NCBI GenBank assembly: GCA_937139405.1
Contig: CAKZPV010000025.1
Location: 62,001-126,000 of the forward strand
Source of the DNA: an uncultured Nitrospirota bacterium
Lineage (GTDB): Bacteria; Nitrospirota; Nitrospiria; Nitrospirales; UBA8639
DNA length: 64,000 bases
Reading direction: 5' to 3'
Made by a program: the position numbers and the translations under genes. Below, piece after piece: positions 1-10,001 of the stretch. Under the pieces are notes generated by a model. It searched no databases. It worked only from the letters and a program-made list of their open reading frames with translations, and was not told where the DNA came from. Every line of letters begins with the position of its first letter. Positions within the stretch are counted from its first letter, which is position 1.

Positions 1-1122
1 TGGCCTGTTTTTGGGCCGTTTCCTGAGCCCCTGCGTACAGGCGAATCATGGTATTCATGATCTGGGCGTGATCCTCTCGGGTGACTTTACCAATAACCCG
101 TTGTTTTAAACGGGATAAAGAGCCAAACGGATCAATCATGCGATCATGAAGATAAAGCTGCCCCTCAGTGATGTACCCCGTGTTGTCCGGCACGGGATGG
201 GTAACATCATTTCCGGGCATCGTGGTAACCGTAAGAATGGTCACGGACCCTGCTCCTTTGAAATCGCAAGCTTTTTCATACCGTTTGGCAAGCTGAGTGT
301 AGAGATCACCCAAATATCCGCGATTTGAAGGAATATGCTCCAAGGCAAGCCCGATTTCCTTCATGGCATCCGCATACGCTGTCATATCCGTAAGCAACAC
401 CAGGACTCGTTTTCCTTCTTCCACAGCGAACCGTTCGGCAACCGCCAAAGCCATATCAGGGACGAGCAATCTTTCAACTATGGGGTCGGAGGCCAAATTG
501 ACAAACATCACGGTTCGATGGAAAACCCCTTGTTCCTCAAAAGTCGATCGGAAAAAATAGAAATCGTCGAAGATTATCCCTAAGCCACCAAAGACCACGA
601 TATCCGCGTCTGCTTGAAAACCAATACGGGCTAGTAGTTCATTATGGGGTTCGCCCGGGATGGTAAAGATCGGAATTTTTTGACTTTCCACCAGGCTGTT
701 AAACAGATCAATCATCGGAATATCTGTGTGAATCATGGTTTGAGGCATCACCCGCATGATGGGATTGACTGTAGGCCCAGCGATAGTGATTTTTGGTTCA
801 GCCAAAAGATCCGGCCCTGCATCAATAGGTTTACCAGACCCTCGAAAAATTCGTCCCAAAATATTAGGAGAATATGTAACTTGCATAGGAGTGCCCAAAA
901 ATCGCACGGTCGATCCCGTCGAAAAACCTTTAGCCCCCGCGAACAGTTGTAAGCTGGCGACCTCTCTATTCAACTCAATCACACAAGCCATCGATCGTTC
1001 GCCGTTGATATTTTCGACGATCCCGAGTTCCCCCAACGGAATATTGGGTGCGCGTACACGCAGTATATCCCCGACAATACCCAGGATTCGTGTGTGCCGA
1101 TACAGGTCTTGACTCAACGTAA
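1..1122 (-). CDS. atpB: V/A-type ATP synthase subunit B, 3' end truncated by window edge
   Basis: Reverse translation reads ...LSQDLYRHTRILGIVGDILRVRAP...GRIFRGSGKPIDAGP...PMIDLFNSLVESQKIPIFTIPGEPHNELLARI...; V-type subunit B signatures. No stop in window, start codon uncertain (possible TTG). Confidence 0.85.
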
Positions 1123-1228
1123 TAAAATCCTTTTGAGCATCTGGTTCTTCAAAGAACGGTCTCTATAAAAAGAAAGCCCCTGATTGAAGGCATAGACCCA
1201 TATCCGTATGAACATTGCAGGCTTGGAT

Positions 1229-2425
1229 CTATCCATCATTGCTTCTTATGGTCGAACGGTAAAGGACAAACATTCCTGTTACAGCAGATAAGGTCGAACC
1301 TGTTAGGATAGCGAATCGGGAAGATTGGAGGAGGCTAGGTTCAGCGAATGCCAGTGAAGAAACAAAAAGGCTCATAGTGAAGCCAATTCCTCCCAACAAC
1401 GCGACTCCATAGAGCTGCGACCAACTTATTTCATCAGGTAGCTGTGCCAATCTAAGTTGCACGGCAATCCATGCGGCAACAAATATTCCGAGTTGCTTGC
1501 CAAGAAACAACCCAGTCATGATTCCAGCCGATGACTTGTTGAAGAGCGTTTCAAGCTGAGCACCCGAAAAAGAGACACCAGAATTGAAGAAGGCAAATAA
1601 GGGAACCACGCACAAAAACCCCCAAGGCCGCAATTGTCTCTCTGTTTCACCAAGTGGAGAATAGCCTGCTCGACCTGGAACACGTAATGGAACCGCTAGT
1701 CCGATAAGCACGCCAACCAACGCCGGCTCAATCCCGGCCTTCAACGTCGAGACCCAGAGAAATAAACCAATGAAAACGTAGCCAGCAGGTCTGACAATAT
1801 TAAAAATGTTGAGACCCACCAATGCTGTTCCCCCAATTGCAGCCAGAGTTAAAGGAAAAAGAGCCAGTTCTTGACCATAGAAAAGCCCAATGATGAAGAC
1901 GGCTCCAATATCATCAAAGACAGCCACGGCCATGAGGAAAACCTTGAGACTATGAGGTATTCGGGCATTGAAAAATGACAAGATTCCGAGGGCTAGCACG
2001 ATGTCGGTTGCGGTTGGAATAGCCCACCCACGAAGTAACATGGGATCAGTCCAATTGATGGTTGAATAGATAGCCGCAGGAAGAGCCATCCCTCCGAGAG
2101 CAGCGAGGCCCGGAAGGGCGAAAAGAGCCGGAGTCCTGAGTTGCCCTTCCAGCAGTTCACGCTTGATTTCCAGGCCTACTAAAAGAAAAAAAATAACCAT
2201 GAGCCCTTCGTTGATCCATACAACGAGTGGCTCATCAATTATTAATGGACCAAACCGAACGTGAACAGGGGTATGGTGAATTATTTGATAAATTGGCTGA
2301 AAAGGCGAATTGGCCGCTGTAAGTGCCAGCGCCATAGCGCCGATCATAAGGAGCCCAGCCGTCCGCTCAGACCGAAACTGATGGTCTTTACTTTTCATTT
2401 CGTTATCCTTAGGGTCCCGTATCAA
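1229..2425 (-). CDS. nhaA: Na+/H+ antiporter NhaA
   Basis: 398 aa, motifs MVIFFLLVGLEIKRELLEGQL, WAIPTATDIVLALGILSF, AVFDDIGAVFIIGLFY. Confidence 0.95.
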   Translation of the reverse strand: MIRDPKDNEMKSKDHQFRSERTAGLLMIGAMALALTAANSPFQPIYQIIHHTPVHVRFGPLIIDEPLVVWINEGLMVIFFLLVGLEIKRELLEGQLRTPALFALPGLAALGGMALPAAIYSTINWTDPMLLRGWAIPTATDIVLALGILSFFNARIPHSLKVFLMAVAVFDDIGAVFIIGLFYGQELALFPLTLAAIGGTALVGLNIFNIVRPAGYVFIGLFLWVSTLKAGIEPALVGVLIGLAVPLRVPGRAGYSPLGETERQLRPWGFLCVVPLFAFFNSGVSFSGAQLETLFNKSSAGIMTGLFLGKQLGIFVAAWIAVQLRLAQLPDEISWSQLYGVALLGGIGFTMSLFVSSLAFAEPSLLQSSRFAILTGSTLSAVTGMFVLYRSTIRSNDG

Positions 2426-2485
2426 CTCTACCGGAACAGCTCTATAACCACAGACGCCAGGCCTCAGAATCTAATTGAAAATACA

Positions 2486-2821
2486 TCATTGGTCCATTTG
2501 CTGTTCCGTATGTAATTTCGCCAGAGCTTGAGCTTCTTCGGCTGCCTTGGAGTATCTCTCCGACAAATTGCGGCAATGTTGCACAAGCGCAGAATTTTGT
2601 TTTGGCTTGGTCATTCGCTGCTCGTAGCTTTTTGCCATTTGTCTCATTTCTTCAGCCCGCGCACGGAGAGTAACCGCTTCTTGTTCGTACCAAGTAGACA
2701 ACCCTGCATGATCGTTTTGGTGCACCATTTGGGTGGGAGGAACAGAACCGGTCGTACAGCCGACCAGTATGAGCACCAATACCGCTGCCGCTAACATTTT
2801 CCAGCTTGATTTGTTCTTCAT
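2486..2821 (-). CDS. small lipoprotein of unknown function (MKNKSSWKMLAAAVLVLILVGCTTG...)
   Basis: Lipobox VGC; start reassigned from the 3016 ORF start to the Met before the signal peptide; paralogue at 24894..25268. Confidence 0.75.
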   Translation of the reverse strand: MKNKSSWKMLAAAVLVLILVGCTTGSVPPTQMVHQNDHAGLSTWYEQEAVTLRARAEEMRQMAKSYEQRMTKPKQNSALVQHCRNLSERYSKAAEEAQALAKLHTEQQMDQ

Positions 2822-2945
2822 GCTGCACCCCCGGAAAAGATGATGGCCCTTCCCTTTTACATTCACGCCCAAACTTAAGGGCCTAAGCAATTTGGTCGAT
2901 TTCTTCACGAATCGCAGAAAGACCCTCGCAGTTTGAATATCTTTT

Positions 2946-4799
2946 TCAAATATAGGCATTGGCTGCATACTGTTGAACCATCCGATGCGTGTTGAAAAAG
3001 GACGCGTTGAAAGCAATGGATTGGCGCATCACATCAATCCATTTGTCCCTGTCGTGATAAAACATGGGCACGATCACGGTGCGCAATTTCTGATACAGTT
3101 CCTGAGCATCTTCTTGGTCGCCTGTTTTCGGTTGGGCGGTAGGTCCAGTTGCTGGCCCGATGGACCACCCCGTCACACCCTCGATGTGACCTTCAATCCA
3201 CCATCCATCTAGCACGCTAAAATTTGGTATTCCATTATGGACGGCTTTCATCCCTGAGGTTCCCGAAGCCTCCATGGGTCGATGGGGAGTGTTCAGCCAA
3301 AGGTCAACCCCGGAAGTGAGAAGTTTGGCTAACTCGATGTCATAATTCTCAAGATAAGCGATTGACACGTCGTTCTTGAGCTCCCGCGCAAACTGGACTA
3401 CCCGCCGAATCATATCCTTTCCCCCGCCATCACGAGGATGAGCTTTGCCCCCAAAGACGATTTGTATTGGTCCGACCGTTTTGGAAATTTCTGCCAACTG
3501 ATCAGGATTGAAAAAGATCAGATCGGCCCGTTTGTACGGCGTCGCTCTTCGTGCGAAACCCAGGGTCAGCACATCGTTGTTGAAGGATAGTTGGGTGCGT
3601 CGGTTGACTTCCTCAATGAGCCAGGCTTTGGCTTCCACATGGGCATCCCAAACTTCTAGTTTCGAAATGCTAATCGCATGCCGAAGCCCAAACGGGTCAT
3701 TCCTCCATCCTGAAATGTATCGATCATACAAAGCTTTGAAGCTTTCACAGGTCCATGTGACGGAATGAACCCCATTGGTTATGGAATCGATTAGGTAACC
3801 TGGAAACATCTCTTGGGCGACTTCCCCATGCCTCTTGGCTACACCATTGATATAATCGCTCATATTCAAGGCAAGATACGTCATATTTAGCTCGTCTTTG
3901 CCCCCGAGCATTTGAAGGAGTTCCAAAGGCAAGGGTTCCTTCCATACTTGTTTCACGAGATCGTAGGAAAAACGGTCGTGGCCAGCAGAAACAGGGGTGT
4001 GGGTAGTAAAAATACATTTCTTGCGTATAGCGGAAAAGTCCCAGTCCGAAGCTCCACGACTCCCATGTTCCTCTAAAAGCTTTATGGCCAGAAAGGCTGC
4101 GTGTCCTTCATTCATATGGAAACGCTCAAGTTCGGTGTATCCTAACGCGCGAAGTATGCGCACGCCTGCAAGACCCAACACGATTTCTTGGGCTATCCGA
4201 TACCGTTCGTCCCCACCATAAAGCCAGTCGGTCAACTCACAATCAAATATTGAATTTCCACTTACATTGGTATCGAGAAGAATGAGGGGAATCGTATAAC
4301 CGGTGGCGCCGATAATGTCATATTGCCAGGCTTGAACGATAACTATTCGATCTTCGATAGGCACATGCGTCGTCACTTGAAGACGACGAGCAAAGCAAGA
4401 GGGATCCCAAGTCATGGGCAGTTCTTGCTGGTTGCCCCATTCATCCAGTTTCTGGTCGAAATACCCATTGGCATACAACAAGCTGACACCTACCGTCGGA
4501 ATTTTAAGGTCGGCACAAGACTTTAAGGTATCACCAGCCAAGATCCCCAAACCCCCACTATAGATGGGCAGGTTGGAATCCACTCCCACCTCCATCGAGA
4601 AATAGGCAATTCGTCGAGAGATTTCGCCCAGATCCGAGATGGAAGAATCCAGTCTCGCCACAAACCTTTCCGGATTTTCTAAGAAGCCATGCTGGCAAAG
4701 GTCGGAACAAAAATACCATGCCTCTCCTTGATAGCTCATTGTAAGACTATTATCTTCGTCCACCATCATGCCGCAAACCGGGTCCTTGAACATATTCAT
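2946..4799 (-). CDS. glgP: YHS-domain / alpha-glucan phosphorylase fusion
   Basis: N-terminal DPVCGMMVDEDNS...YQGEAWYFCSDLCQHGFLENPERF (YHS) followed by phosphorylase motifs RIAYFSMEVGVDSNLPIYSGGLGILAGD, HMNEGHAAFLAIKLL, TPHRPMEASGTSGMKAVHNG. Confidence 0.92.
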   Translation of the reverse strand: MNMFKDPVCGMMVDEDNSLTMSYQGEAWYFCSDLCQHGFLENPERFVARLDSSISDLGEISRRIAYFSMEVGVDSNLPIYSGGLGILAGDTLKSCADLKIPTVGVSLLYANGYFDQKLDEWGNQQELPMTWDPSCFARRLQVTTHVPIEDRIVIVQAWQYDIIGATGYTIPLILLDTNVSGNSIFDCELTDWLYGGDERYRIAQEIVLGLAGVRILRALGYTELERFHMNEGHAAFLAIKLLEEHGSRGASDWDFSAIRKKCIFTTHTPVSAGHDRFSYDLVKQVWKEPLPLELLQMLGGKDELNMTYLALNMSDYINGVAKRHGEVAQEMFPGYLIDSITNGVHSVTWTCESFKALYDRYISGWRNDPFGLRHAISISKLEVWDAHVEAKAWLIEEVNRRTQLSFNNDVLTLGFARRATPYKRADLIFFNPDQLAEISKTVGPIQIVFGGKAHPRDGGGKDMIRRVVQFARELKNDVSIAYLENYDIELAKLLTSGVDLWLNTPHRPMEASGTSGMKAVHNGIPNFSVLDGWWIEGHIEGVTGWSIGPATGPTAQPKTGDQEDAQELYQKLRTVIVPMFYHDRDKWIDVMRQSIAFNASFFNTHRMVQQYAANAYI

Positions 4800-5198
4800 A
4801 TTGCGCCCTTTCTTCCCCTAATCATTCAATCTTTGCTTCGCCCTACAAATTATTCTTTCATATCGGACTCAGGATCTTAGTTGAACTTCCCCTACAACAT
4901 TTAGACCAGCAGTACCATGGTCCACGCCAAAAGGTTTATCAGCTTGGGTCCTTTTGCCTCGATCCACGTGCCACACAAAAACGAGGTTCCGCGGGCTGCG
5001 CAGAAACTTTGCTTCCTTCACCATATTAGCCACGCAGTTCCCTATCAGAACTGTGCAGCCAAATAAATAAATCACGACCCTTTGCAGAGTAAGTCCCCGC
5101 TTGAACTGTTCATCATCGCCCACCCCTCAGAGAACTACAATGCCTATCGTCGTAGATCAGTCGGCCGAATTGGCCGCCCTCCACTTGCACTTTCTGCT

Positions 5199-6044
5199 TC
5201 ATTTGAGCTCCGGGCTGAGAATGATCGGAAGCCCTTCTTCTCCTGTGGGTATGAAAATGAACTTGGCATTGGGATTGTCAAAGGCCTTGAACTGGAGAAA
5301 TTTTGTCGTCAGAGTCTGATCGATGATCTTCTGAGCCTCCGCCTGGCCACCCGCTCGAATTTTCTGGGCCTCGGCTTCTGCTCTGGCCATAATTTCAAGG
5401 GCATCCCCTTCGCCCTTGGCCTTTTCTCTGGCAATGGCGGCATCCTTCGTGGAAATCGCTAATTCGAATTCCTTCTGGATCTTCTCCTGTTCTTTTGTCA
5501 GTTTGGTTTCGATCGCCCGAAGCATGCCAGGGGTGAATTCAATATGGTCAATGGTCACATTATCCAGCTCAAGATGTTTTCCCTTTATGCGCTCCTTCAG
5601 TTGCTCCAGGATCCCGCCCTCAATTCCCTGGCTCTTCTCTGGAATCTCCACCATGATAAACTCAGACATGAAACTTCGGACCACGGTGAGAAACTCGGGT
5701 TTAATTATTCTTTTGTAATACTCCGGCCCAATCTCCAACGCTAACTGATAAACTTCCTCATCCACCGGCCTGGCGATGACAGAGGCATCCACCCGAATGT
5801 GCAAATCATCCTTCGTTAGAACATCGATTCGTTCTGTAAAAGTCTGCCACTGGACCGTGAAGGTGCGAACATCGTTCCAAGGTAGGTGCCAGTAAAAACC
5901 CTCTCGGAGGGGTTCCTCGCTCAGCCCAAAAGTCAGCGGCCGCCACCGAAGCCCCGCTTCCCCGGGGTCGACCATAGATCCGCAGCCTGTAAGCCATAAT
6001 GCAGCAACCGCGAACAGCATGATAAACCTGAATCTCTTTTTCAT
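5199..6044 (-). CDS. SPFH/prohibitin-family (Band 7) protein
   Basis: Signal peptide/lipobox LTGCGS, prohibitin-like fold: LTKDDLHIRVDASVIARP...EKAKGEGDALEIMARAEAEAQKIRAGGQAEAQKI. Confidence 0.85.
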   Translation of the reverse strand: MKKRFRFIMLFAVAALWLTGCGSMVDPGEAGLRWRPLTFGLSEEPLREGFYWHLPWNDVRTFTVQWQTFTERIDVLTKDDLHIRVDASVIARPVDEEVYQLALEIGPEYYKRIIKPEFLTVVRSFMSEFIMVEIPEKSQGIEGGILEQLKERIKGKHLELDNVTIDHIEFTPGMLRAIETKLTKEQEKIQKEFELAISTKDAAIAREKAKGEGDALEIMARAEAEAQKIRAGGQAEAQKIIDQTLTTKFLQFKAFDNPNAKFIFIPTGEEGLPIILSPELK

Positions 6045-6219
6045 GGGACTAACCTCTCAAGTAATGTGTTTCAGCCTTTCTCAAGGGGAGGGATCAACGA
6101 AATGTTTCATGCCTCAGGACAGTGGCTATCCATTCCAAGAACCTCCAATAAAACATGAGTGCTTTTTAAAAAAAGCAAAGAAATTCCCCCATAAAGTTCC
6201 CCAGATATCAGTAGTTACA

Positions 6220-6366
6220 TCATTCATTGCCAAGTCTCTCGGCCACGCCGCGTTCAACGACCGGCAAGTTTTTTGACACCGTATGCGCGCAAGCCATGAG
6301 AGCTACGACCAAGCAAAGCCCAAAGAATCCAATCACCCACTGTCCCATGAAAGGACGACACACCAT
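6220..6366 (-). CDS. possible 48-aa membrane-anchored small protein
   Basis: ORF read by hand: MVCRPFMGQWVIGFFGLCLVVALMACAHTVSKNLPVVERGVAERLGNE; hydrophobic segment plus possible lipobox. No homology seen. Confidence 0.35.
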   Translation of the reverse strand: MVCRPFMGQWVIGFFGLCLVVALMACAHTVSKNLPVVERGVAERLGNE

Positions 6367-6438
6367 GGTCATACCCTCTTATTCAAACCCCAGGTTCGGG
6401 CCGATTACGCCAAGTAACGTTTAGCAGGGATGGTGGTT

Positions 6439-6636
6439 TCACGGTTTTCGGTTTTCAAAATCCTTCATGTAGAGATTGGGATCTTGGTCAAATGTTTCCT
6501 TACATTCTTTGGCGCAGAAGTAATATTCCCGCCCGTTGTAATCGCTGGTAAAGTTAGCTTCTTTCATGTCGATCCACATTCCACACACTCGGTCCATTTC
6601 TTGTTGTGTAGCCATGATGACCTCCTTGTAAACCAT
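6439..6636 (-). CDS. YHS domain protein
   Basis: 65 aa, DRVCGMWIDMKEANFTSDYNGREYYFCAKECKETFDQDPNLY. Confidence 0.88.
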   Translation of the reverse strand: MVYKEVIMATQQEMDRVCGMWIDMKEANFTSDYNGREYYFCAKECKETFDQDPNLYMKDFENRKP

Positions 6637-7518
6637 TCATTTCCCAGCCAGAACTGCCAGAACAGGGCAAGGCGCTTCCCTCAGCACTCGCTCGGTTGTG
6701 CTGCCACGAAGCGCATCCAAAAATCCGTGATGCCCCTGTGTGGCCATGACAATGAGATCGGGCGAGCGGTCTTCTGCAATTTTGAGGATTTGTTCAACCA
6801 CACTACCAGTAGAGACAAGAGTTTCCCATTTCCAATCATGCCCCTTCGAGTAGTGATAAGATGCAAGCGTGTTATGAGAACCTGCATGCACGATCGTTAA
6901 TTCCGTTCCATGACCATTAAACAAGTGGACAAGGCCGGAGGCTGCATCAATGGCCGCTTGAGGAGATGGCTGTTGGTCAACAGGGATAAGAATTCGTTGT
7001 AAGCTCATCTCTCCATCCTTGAGGGACACAAATTCCTTTTTCCCCTGCGGGATGAAAAGAGTCATTTGTCCTGCTCCACGAGCAACAGGTTCCGCTACTG
7101 CTTGATGCAACCACCGGTCAATCCCTTTTTGTTGATGGGTGGCCAAAACAATAAGATCTGTTTCATGTTTTTCCAAGTAATTTACAATCGAAGCGACAGG
7201 GTCATGTTTAAAACTTTGAATTTTCCGGATACCTAGTTCCAGTTTTTTCACTTCCTCACGTGAACTGCCTTCTGGTAGAATTTTCCAGCGAACCAACAAA
7301 TTCCGAACACCAGGAAATTCGGTCCACTCCTCCTCATCCCGCTGTTGGTGAACATGAAAAAGGTTCAAGTTGGCTTTTGCCGCTAACGCGATCTTCAGTG
7401 CGTGCGCAAAAGCGATCTCACTGTTCTCAGTAAAATCTGAGGGGTGAAAGATGTTTTTCAAAAACAATCTGTTGATATCATTTGTGACAATTGGCACTTT
7501 TGTCTTCTCCATATTCAA
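6637..7518 (-). CDS. tandem universal stress protein (UspA) domains
   Basis: Two Usp repeats, second ends DLIVMATQGHHGFLDALRGSTTERVLREAPCPVLAV. Confidence 0.92.
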   Translation of the reverse strand: MNMEKTKVPIVTNDINRLFLKNIFHPSDFTENSEIAFAHALKIALAAKANLNLFHVHQQRDEEEWTEFPGVRNLLVRWKILPEGSSREEVKKLELGIRKIQSFKHDPVASIVNYLEKHETDLIVLATHQQKGIDRWLHQAVAEPVARGAGQMTLFIPQGKKEFVSLKDGEMSLQRILIPVDQQPSPQAAIDAASGLVHLFNGHGTELTIVHAGSHNTLASYHYSKGHDWKWETLVSTGSVVEQILKIAEDRSPDLIVMATQGHHGFLDALRGSTTERVLREAPCPVLAVLAGK

Positions 7519-7589
7519 ATACTCATTAGAAAATAAGAATTCATTGAAATTCTCTCTTGGAACTACTGTTCCATCTTGTCTTTACAGAC

Positions 7590-7961
7590 TTATTGAAATA
7601 TTCGCCAACATTTACTGGCCAACTCGTCCTGGACTATCGGTTTGATGAGAAAGTCCATCGCTCCCTTTAAGAGTCCTTTGAGCAGTTCCGATCGATGGCC
7701 ATTAGCCGACATGACGATCACGGGCGGACTTGGAGAAGAGTTTCCTAATCTTTCCAGCATGGTCATGCCTCCCATGACCGGCATATTTAAATCCAGTAAC
7801 ACGCCATCGACGGATTGACTTTGAAGAGCTTCAAGCCCTTCTTTTCCATTGCCAGCCGTGAGAACATCGTAGCCCAGGGCATTCAGACGGTCCTCAAGAA
7901 ATAAGAGAACGTCCTTATCATCGTCGACAACAAGAATGGATTTTCGGTTTTTCATGAACAC
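7590..7961 (-). CDS. single-domain response regulator receiver protein
   Basis: SILVVDDDKDVLLFLEDRL...GVLLDLNMPVMGG...VIVMSANG...FLIKPI. Confidence 0.9.
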   Translation of the reverse strand: MFMKNRKSILVVDDDKDVLLFLEDRLNALGYDVLTAGNGKEGLEALQSQSVDGVLLDLNMPVMGGMTMLERLGNSSPSPPVIVMSANGHRSELLKGLLKGAMDFLIKPIVQDELASKCWRIFQ

Positions 7962-7998
7962 ATTTTTCCTTTATGTCATCTAATTAGCACTCCCATTA

Positions 7999-8649
7999 CT
8001 AAATAGGCTGGAAACCAAGGAAGTGCTTCCAATGGGCCATGCTCGGGAAAAACATGGGAACGGATTTTTGATAGTTCCGGTATTCTGTTCCAAACTTTTC
8101 CATCATTTCCTGTTCTTCCTTCTTGGCCAGTCGGTAGTAGGCCCACACCACAATCGGAAACAAGGCGACGGTTGGAATCGTTGGCCAGTGAATGAGTTGT
8201 CCAAAGATCGCCAGGAAAATCCCGGTATACTGAGGATGCCTGACTAATCCGTAGAGTCCATTTGTGGCGAGTCGCTTGGCTTGTGTGGCCTGATAGACTT
8301 CACGCCATCCTTCAATCAATAGTGAAATCCCAAAAAAGACAATGGCATATCCGAATAACATTTCCAGCATGGCCCCGGTATGGCCCCACCCGAATAGGGT
8401 TGCCCACAAGTGTCCACTCTGATGCAGCCAAGGAATATCAAATCCCAGGAATCCGCTTAGTAAATAAATGGTGAGGGGAAAGCCGTACATTTCAGCGTAC
8501 AAGGCGATAATAAATGCCTGAATCAGCCCCGCGCGTGCCCATTCACGCCAGCACTGCGGGGCTACGTACCGGTATAGAATCCACGACGCGATTATCACCA
8601 TGACGGCGGTGAATTCCCATGTTCCTCCAGCCGATACGTCATGTTGCAT
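7999..8649 (-). CDS. isoprenylcysteine carboxylmethyltransferase-like membrane protein
   Basis: Multi-TM with LATNGLYGLVRHPQYTGIFLAIFGQLIHWPT and YRLAKKEEQEMMEKFGTEYRNYQKSVPMFFP. Confidence 0.85.
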   Translation of the reverse strand: MQHDVSAGGTWEFTAVMVIIASWILYRYVAPQCWREWARAGLIQAFIIALYAEMYGFPLTIYLLSGFLGFDIPWLHQSGHLWATLFGWGHTGAMLEMLFGYAIVFFGISLLIEGWREVYQATQAKRLATNGLYGLVRHPQYTGIFLAIFGQLIHWPTIPTVALFPIVVWAYYRLAKKEEQEMMEKFGTEYRNYQKSVPMFFPSMAHWKHFLGFQPI

Positions 8650-8744
8650 AATTCTTCTCCGTAATTCCCTTGCAAGTTTTCACCAATTCCCCTACCTCCT
8701 TTGCAACTGTTTTGGGAAATTTCTTTTCCCCCTTCGCCCGATTC

Positions 8745-9026
8745 CTATTCCTGGTCGCCTTTACGAGAGCTACATTTTTTAAGGAAAAAATTATAAACGG
8801 GCACATACACTAAACCTGCGTAGGCCCCATACAAAAAGCTTTCCACCAGTCCAACAAAAAAGAGAGGAAAACTTCCCCACTTATAAGCAGGGAGCACCAT
8901 TTCTAAAAAGTCATGCATGTGTAGACTATGGGGAGTGAGAAGACCATAGATCACACAGATGGTGAACGAAAGGGCGCAGAAAGTTGCCAAAGACCACGTC
9001 ACGACAAAAAGGTTTAGGGTTCTCAT
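8745..9026 (-). CDS. DUF5676-like small membrane protein
   Basis: 93 aa, FLEMVLPAYKWGSFPLFFVGLVESFLYGAYAGLVYVPVYNFF. Confidence 0.7.
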   Translation of the reverse strand: MRTLNLFVVTWSLATFCALSFTICVIYGLLTPHSLHMHDFLEMVLPAYKWGSFPLFFVGLVESFLYGAYAGLVYVPVYNFFLKKCSSRKGDQE

Positions 9027-9154
9027 TTCTGGTTGCTCCCATCAGGAGGGGTTTTCTCTCCATGCCCTCCATGACTGTGATGTGAAAAATGACACCAGAA
9101 CATCAGAACGGCCACTACAATAAAAAACACATTTTCTTGGAGGAATTCGATCAT
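9023..9154 (-). CDS. 43-aa His-rich single-TM protein (DUF2933-like)
   Basis: Hand-read ORF MIEFLQENVFFIVVAVLMFWCHFSHHSHGGHGEKTPPDGSNQK, stop overlaps the ATG of the downstream DUF5676-like gene (ATGA). Confidence 0.6.
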   Translation of the reverse strand: MIEFLQENVFFIVVAVLMFWCHFSHHSHGGHGEKTPPDGSNQK

Positions 9155-9191
9155 TTCACATTTCCTTGGTTATAAATTCTCATAAAAAGAT

Positions 9192-9917
9192 TCATTTTTT
9201 TGCCTTACGGGGTCTAACATTTAACAAATATTCATGTGCGCTTAGCGCCGCTTTGGCTCCTTCGCCTATCGCGATGATGACCAGCTTGCCAAAGGCATTG
9301 GTGACATCCCCAGCAGCAAAGACTCCTTCGCAGGAAGTTGAACAATCCGGACGAATTTGGATTTCGCCGCGACTATTCAGATCGACAAGCGAGGACACTG
9401 TCTCAGTATTGGGCATCCATCCCAATTCAATAAAACTTCCTCCAACAGGAAAATATTGTTCTTCTCCACTCTCTTGATTTTTTACTTGTACTCCGGCCAC
9501 CCTCTGTTCTCCTGGCACACCAAAGAAACGACGGCGCATACCGGTCGTAATAATTAAGGCAGTAGCCTCATACTGTTCCCCCCCCCTTTTGGCTTGAACT
9601 TTCAAGTGGTCCCCACAATGTTGAACAGTTTTCACCTCAGCAATCCGGTGTTTAAGGTAATCGTGTTGAAGCAATTGGTCTTGAAATCTAAAAATCAACT
9701 CTCCACCCGAAATGAATTCATACCCCACGTTGTTTTTGCTCTTCGAGCCCTTAACGGTCTGGCCTCCAAGGTTGGGTGAGATCAGTAAAGCTTGCATCCC
9801 CAACAGGGAAGCATACACCGCTGCCGTGAGACCGGCCGGGCCACCGCCAATGATGATCAGGTCGTACCGAATTGGTTTGGGCACCCTATCTCCCGGGCGT
9901 GGGATGACCGCCTCCAT
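9192..9917 (-). CDS. thioredoxin-reductase-like flavoprotein lacking the NADPH/CxxC domain
   Basis: IIGGGPAGLTAAVYASLLG and CEGVFAAGDVTNAFGKLVIIAIGEGAKAALSAHEYL present, but FGVPGEQRVAG runs directly to VQVKNQESGEEQYFPVGGSFIELGWMPNTE. Confidence 0.82.
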   Translation of the reverse strand: MEAVIPRPGDRVPKPIRYDLIIIGGGPAGLTAAVYASLLGMQALLISPNLGGQTVKGSKSKNNVGYEFISGGELIFRFQDQLLQHDYLKHRIAEVKTVQHCGDHLKVQAKRGGEQYEATALIITTGMRRRFFGVPGEQRVAGVQVKNQESGEEQYFPVGGSFIELGWMPNTETVSSLVDLNSRGEIQIRPDCSTSCEGVFAAGDVTNAFGKLVIIAIGEGAKAALSAHEYLLNVRPRKAKK

Positions 9918-10001
9918 TATCGCCCCTTGCCTCCACGGCGAGAAAACGTTCCCCCGTCTTCACCGTTGCTCTTACCCCTCTCTCTACTTATAATTTGGCT
10001 C

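Noticed and set aside
4869-5123. 84-aa minus-strand ORF between the phosphorylase and SPFH genes
   Set aside because: No recognisable domain or convincing signal; too short to support.
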